From the NCBI RefSeq assembly GCF_009870125.1, contig NC_046681.1, positions 7,639,001 to 7,703,000 on the forward strand: 64,000 nt of DNA, in the 5' to 3' direction. The position numbers were made by a program, and so were the translations under genes. Shown piece by piece: positions 59,051 to 64,000 of this stretch; position 1 is the stretch's first letter, and every line of letters starts with the position of its first letter. Origin of the DNA: Drosophila pseudoobscura (lineage: Eukaryota; Arthropoda; Insecta; Diptera; Drosophilidae). Under the pieces are notes generated by a model that ran no database searches, was not told the origin of the DNA, and saw nothing but the letters and a program-made list of their open reading frames with translations.

Positions 59051-59460
59051 AGCCGTCGAACAAAGAGAGTAGAGAACCGAGCTTCAACGATCGAAGCCGA
59101 GTAATTCGTTGCCGAAGCTTCACTCAAGCCACACGCATATTACGAGTGCAATTATTTTTACTTAATTGCACTAAACTTAAAGTTCAGCGCAGAAACTAAA
59201 GACTAAATATAATATAAACTAGCGTCCTGGATTCCCGGAAAACCCGGGGCCAGGAAGAAGGCGGTATGCAGCGGAAGTTGAGAATAAAAGGATTTCCACG
59301 TCCCTTTATTATCGAGCTTCGGTTTTGAGTGACTCTGCCCCAGCGAAGCTAAGAGAGCAATCCAGGCGCTCTCTCAGAGAACGTCTGGCGCCTTCAACTA
59401 GCGATGGCACTATCGGCATGCGCCTACCACAATAGATAATCGAAGCCAAGTATTTTGCAG
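59051..59460 (+). other. Unique flank of the 12-bp array with AATAAA; possible retroelement piece
   Basis: Follows the minisatellite and contains GAGAATAAAAGGATTT (AATAAA at 59283-59288) and an imperfect palindrome GAGAGCAATCCAGGCGCTCTC at 59352-59372 written here only to its first 20 bases: GAGAGCAATCCAGGCGCTCT. It could be a terminal-repeat fragment; no partner repeat was found. Confidence 0.2.
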
Positions 59461-61366
59461 CATGCAAGCCTACCTTTAGAGGCTTTAAAAGAAAATAGAG
59501 CTAGTCCTATCCCCAGGAAAGAAAGAGATAATATCCATTATCTATTGATACCAAAAACGGTTCCAACTAGCAGGTATCCCCAGGTCGAAAGTGCCTTGAA
59601 AACGTTTTTGCCTGTTTCTCGCTTTCTCTTCTTTTTTGGGGGGCAAAAGTTTTTCTGTTTAAGCCTGGCTCCACTCTGGCAGCGTCTGCTGGCTCATTTA
59701 ACGAAACAATTAAAACGGCTTATGCACTAAACTGGCGAGCACACATTTATGCGACAGAACGGCAAAATGGGGGCTGGGGGCTTGGGGGGGCGGCGAGTGG
59801 CACCCGAAACGAGCAGAATTTGCATTTGCCGCCTAATAGAACTTTAATTGTTTCGCAAAATGATTCAGTTGCCGCTTAAAACCGCTTAAAACGAAACGAA
59901 AAGTTAAGTGGGCGAAAGAGAAAGGGGTAGGGGTAGGGGTAGGGGTAGGGGTAGGGGGAGGGGGAGCAGCCCAGCCCAGCCCGTAAGATGTGCAAGTTTA
60001 TTTGCCATAATAAGCAAATAGGCAGAACCCCCGGCCCCAACGACAGCCCAGACACTCGCAACAATGAATTCCGAGTGCAACAGACTCCTCCGAGACATAC
60101 GCCGACGACCGACACGTTATTGGCCCGATAAGGCGAACAGGCACGTTCCGTCGAGAGCCAGCTGGCTTTTCCCACTTCCTTGAACGTCTGCACGGAGAGA
60201 AAAGGTGGAGTATATCGAAGGGGAAAAACTAAGGCTTGAAGCAGATTCAATCAACATTTTTTCTCTGTGGTAGGTTAGCCCCTATCCCTAGTTTATATTA
60301 ATAATCCCTGAATGTACGACCACGGAAAAAGCATGGAGATCGACGCTCGATCTTTCCGAATGTCGCCTTAAAGAAAGAAAGTCTTGTCCGGGGAAATAAA
60401 CAAATAAAACATCTGGGAAGTAACTTTATTTCACTCTCACCTCCTTCCATGGTTCTAAACAAAGCCGTGGTCCATGATTAAACCACGGAAATAGGCCTAG
60501 CTGGGTCAAGGGTGTTCAACCATGGTTGTTTATGGTAAGAATATGCAGCAGGCAATGGGTTGGATCTATGAATAAGAATAATAACCCATAGGATATCGGC
60601 TAGACCTAAAGAAACATTAAAATCTGCATATAAACCACACATTTTGACAAAATAGAACCGAAAACCGGAGCCGGAAAGCCGGAACAGCTCGAGTGGACCA
60701 CTTTGTAGCGATCTACAACCGTTCTAGGGTCTCAGCAGCTCCGGTGGGCCGAATCAAGCCTTTGTCCAAACCAAAATCCTAGGCGCTGAGCGTCTTATAG
60801 GCCGAATGGTCGATACTGTGATCAGTAGGAACCTTTTTGATCAGGGGGGATACAAATTGGCTTCACTCTTTAAGCCCCAGAAGCTGCAGTGTCCAGAAGT
60901 TCCAGCTTCACTAGAAACTAGAGCCAAATATGGCTGAATATATGCTAAATATATACTAAATATAAGCATGAACACTTCAGGGGTTCCAGGCTTGGACTGC
61001 CACTGCCTGTACCGCCTATTGTCCACCCTCTTTTCTTCTAAGACTCTTTTCTTTATCTTTAATAATATATGTATACCAATATTTACTGATCATTTGCTTT
61101 CCACATCTTTGTTCTTCTACTCGTAGTTCAAATGAATCTTAATTTTCAACATTATACCGTTTTAAGCCTTCCTTTCATTCCACGCCTCATGCAGCAGTGC
61201 CCCTCGGTCGCTTGTGTGGTTTGCCCTTCCTTAAACCTTTTTTACCATGTTTTTCTCTCAGTTTATATTTGTCGCAGGAAACGTGAGAGATATTTAGATT
61301 CCTAGGCAAATATTTCGCATGTGAAACCATTAGATTGAACAGCAGGATCGGCCACAAAGATGAGCA
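59461..61366. other. Gene-less stretch with a GGGGTA repeat
   Basis: GGGGTA occurs as five to six tandem units at 59923-59958. 60297-60395 is a degenerate copy of 40277-40455. No supported gene. Confidence 0.5.
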
Positions 61367-61925
61367 GGGGGGGGGGGGGGTACGAGTGTGAGTATTTGTA
61401 GGTTGCATTATGGCATTCCTGCCGCAGGAGGAGGAGCAGCCGCCACTAATAAAAGCCCCTGCGAAAGGGTGGTGGGGGGGGGGGGGGCGACGAACGACAG
61501 GGGGGGCATCTAAGGCCATTGAACTTGGGCCTATGCTGGGGCACTCCTTTCGCCAGGCCAGCCTGCCAGTCCGCTGAATGAATGTCCTTTTGGTGCCGGG
61601 TTTTTTTTTTTTTTTTTTGTGCGCCTGTGAAAATATTTTCAAAGTCTTAACCTCACTGTCTGAGCAATCATAAATCAAATGCCACTGCGCCGTGCTACCT
61701 TTTGTTGCTTGAGTGCTTCCACAGATACACACACACACCAGCACACACACCAGCACACACACACACGCACCACAACACACACACATATTTACAAGCTGTC
61801 GTCATTTTATTTATGGATCGCAACGTTCTCTCTCTCTGACATACAAGCATGAAAATAAATAAAGCACAAGGCATCCCCCCCCCCCCCCCCCACACACACA
61901 CACCTCTCACACACACACACATTCC
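61367..61925. repeat. Cluster of homopolymers and CA repeats
   Basis: G14 at 61367-61380, G14 at 61474-61487, T18 at 61601-61618, CA-rich runs at 61728-61785, C17 at 61875-61891 and further CA runs to 61921. Confidence 0.9.
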
Positions 61926-63240
61926 AGTGCATAAAGTTTTGTGTCCATCAACACAGAACTCCTATCGATGGGCTTTGTGTTTTTCCGGCTGCTTGGGGGC
62001 TAGTGGGGGGGCGGGGGGGAACCCAAGGGAAAATACAAGGAAATGTGTGTTCTCCAAGGAATTTTTTAAAGCTTCCCGGAGCCCCGCTAGAGAGTCCCTA
62101 GCTCCCAAAGAATTGTATACAAAAAATGCTTGAAAAAAACCCAAAATCTCTGGGATATATTCCGGCAAAAAAGGGTTTCTCCCGCTAGATTGGTCCTTGC
62201 ATTGTACACTATTGGCCACAGCAAATATGGGTTATAGTGGGCTATATCTAGGCTATATCAGGGATCTATTTCCAAGGGGGTTCCTCCATAGAACTCGTGA
62301 GGCTCCCCAGCAAAAAAAGACCGCAACAGTCGTGGATAAATAAATAAAAATTGACAAATTTATGGCCCAGACACAGACAGGACAGGGGCTTTCGGGGACT
62401 ACGACTGCCGGGGGGCTGCCAAGGAACAGCAAATCAGAGGGAAATTCTATTCATAATATTGCGGCAGTCGCAACTTTGGGAATATTTCAGTTTTCCCTGC
62501 AGCTGTGTGACCCGCAATGTGACGCAAAAATGTGTCACGTTTCAATGCCTGCCCACGCGGTTTTAACGCAATTAGCCACAACAAATTACCATCATCAACT
62601 GCAGCAACATAATCACCATCATCATCACCATCATCATGCTCTTCATGAGCATCCTCATCATCAGCCGCTGGTCGTGCAACTGGCACGTGAAACATGCGAC
62701 TTTGGTTACACGGAATGTCCGTCCCTCCGTCCCTCCGTCCGTCCCTCCGTCGGACCGGCAGAAGTCCGTTAACCTGGCCACGGTCCATGGTCGGTCCAGG
62801 CCGGGCTCGGAGAGGTATGTTATGTGTGCGTAGAGCATTTGTGGCACAATGAACTGACAAGTGTAATTATGTTGTTGCGTGGGGCGGGCCGGGGAGGGGG
62901 AGAGGCGGGGCGGGTCCTGCCCAACCGCCGATTGTAGGCTCACGTACATGTGCGAGAATGCGAGTGGAAAGGCACTGCGAGGGCCGAAGAAGTTCTCCTC
63001 TGAATTCCCCAGCATCTCTGGAGGCCGTTGTGCTCCTACATTCTGCCGCCCAAGAACCCCTCGAAATGTATTACCAGAGGCCGTGGAAACGTGGAAATCC
63101 TTTAAATTATGTGTTTTAGATGTGTTTTTGGGCAGGAAATGTGGATCTTCAAGGGGAATAAAGCATCGCCTGAAATATCGTCAGGGATATTTAAATAATA
63201 TACAAAAAATATATACAATTTGTAACACATTTCTCGTTTA
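61926..63240. other. Gene-less stretch
   Basis: A (CATCAT/CACCAT)n region at 62609-62660 and a (CCGTCCCT)n region at 62718-62752. No supported gene. Confidence 0.4.
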
Positions 63241-63970
63241 AAATATTTTACAAAATAATGCAATAAAGTCAATTAAACAGTTTTCTAGCTTGAATTATTT
63301 TTTATAAAAATATTTTGAATAAAAAATGTTACTAATAAATTCAGTTTTATTTTTATAAAATTTAACTAATAATAAATAATAATAATAATTGTAGCATCCT
63401 AAAATTTTAGTGAAACTTTTACATAGACTATATACGGATAGAATCGATGCTGACTCGGAAATGTACTTGGACCATTCTTTGACGCTGATTTAGTTTTGGG
63501 ATGTGGAGTAGGACTACTGGGGATACCACGATAAAAAAACGCGATTAGAACTCTACCTCTATGGTGATGTGGAAAAGAGTTTATTAGACTTCCAAGCATA
63601 ACCATATAAATAAAAAACTATTTTGTTTTTCATTATTAGTTAAAGGTTATAAAAAATTTTATAAATTTAATAATAAGTTTATTAATAGTTTAGTAAATTA
63701 ATTAATTTATTAAATTTAACTAATACTAAATAATTTATAGTATTAGTTAAATTTAATAATAATATTAATTTAATAATAAATTTTATAAAAAAATAATTTA
63801 ATAAATAATTTTATTTAAATTTTAACTAATACTAAATAATTCATAGTATTAAAAAATTTATAGTATTAGTTACATATTTTTATTCAAATAAAATTTAATT
63901 TATTAAGTAAAACTTTAAATTCAAAATATTTTTATTTTTAGTATGTATTATTAGTGTAACCGCGACTCCT
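63241..63970. repeat. AT-rich block with inverted repeats
   Basis: ACTAATACTAAATAATTTAT followed by AGTATTAGT at about 63719-63747, and again near 63826-63870, can fold into hairpins. Otherwise A/T low complexity to near the window end. Confidence 0.7.
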
Positions 63971-64000
63971 GCACTAATTTAGTGCTCAATACTCTTTAAT

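Overview
The window is eukaryotic nuclear DNA from a Drosophila-type fly. Short introns (about 55-100 nt) with GT..AG borders interrupt the genes, core promoters carry fly motifs (TATA, Motif 1, E-box), and the proteins read as fly orthologues. The gene set (Arpc5, ND-B17.2, insv, Elba2, an SWS1-like protein, Rad1 and a P450 pair) fits the D. melanogaster 2L (Muller B) neighbourhood as I remember it. Very long poly-C/poly-G runs, CA repeats and AT-rich tandem arrays are abundant; an obscura-group fly is my guess, not something I could prove.

Layout. 1-12 kb is gene-dense: the 5' end of Arpc5 (minus), ND-B17.2 (plus), insv (minus), Elba2 (plus), an SWS1/ZSWIM7-like SWIM protein and Rad1 (both plus, only 1 nt between stop and start, probably one dicistronic mRNA), then two tandem cytochrome P450 genes (Cyp309a-type). 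12-64 kb is nearly gene-free. The only convincing gene there is a three-exon secreted fibrinogen-related protein on the minus strand at 16.2-17.2 kb. Weaker coding candidates are a splice-bounded 80-nt exon at 26.3 kb, a 69-nt one at 28.3 kb and a 104-aa ORF at 19.7 kb. The desert could be a large intron or the regulatory land of a gene whose exons lie outside.

The desert is rich in repeats: a five-copy ~155-185 bp AT-rich array (18.9-19.6 kb), a three-copy ~135 bp array (32.0-32.5 kb), a 96-bp duplication (34.7 kb), related short repeats at 38-40 kb and 60 kb, a ~390-bp duplication (44.1-44.9 kb), two decayed Tc1-like transposon remnants (51-52 kb), a 31-bp polypyrimidine minisatellite (53.7-54.5 kb), a 12-bp minisatellite (58.3-59.05 kb), and many G/C homopolymers from 54.6 to 62 kb.

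How genes relate: insv and Elba2 are neighbouring BEN-domain DNA-binding paralogues. The SWS1-like protein (recombination mediator) and Rad1 (9-1-1 checkpoint clamp) are co-linear and both act in the response to replication damage. The P450 pair is a tandem duplication with matching exon borders. All coordinates of spliced genes span first to last coding base; exon borders are in the evidence text.
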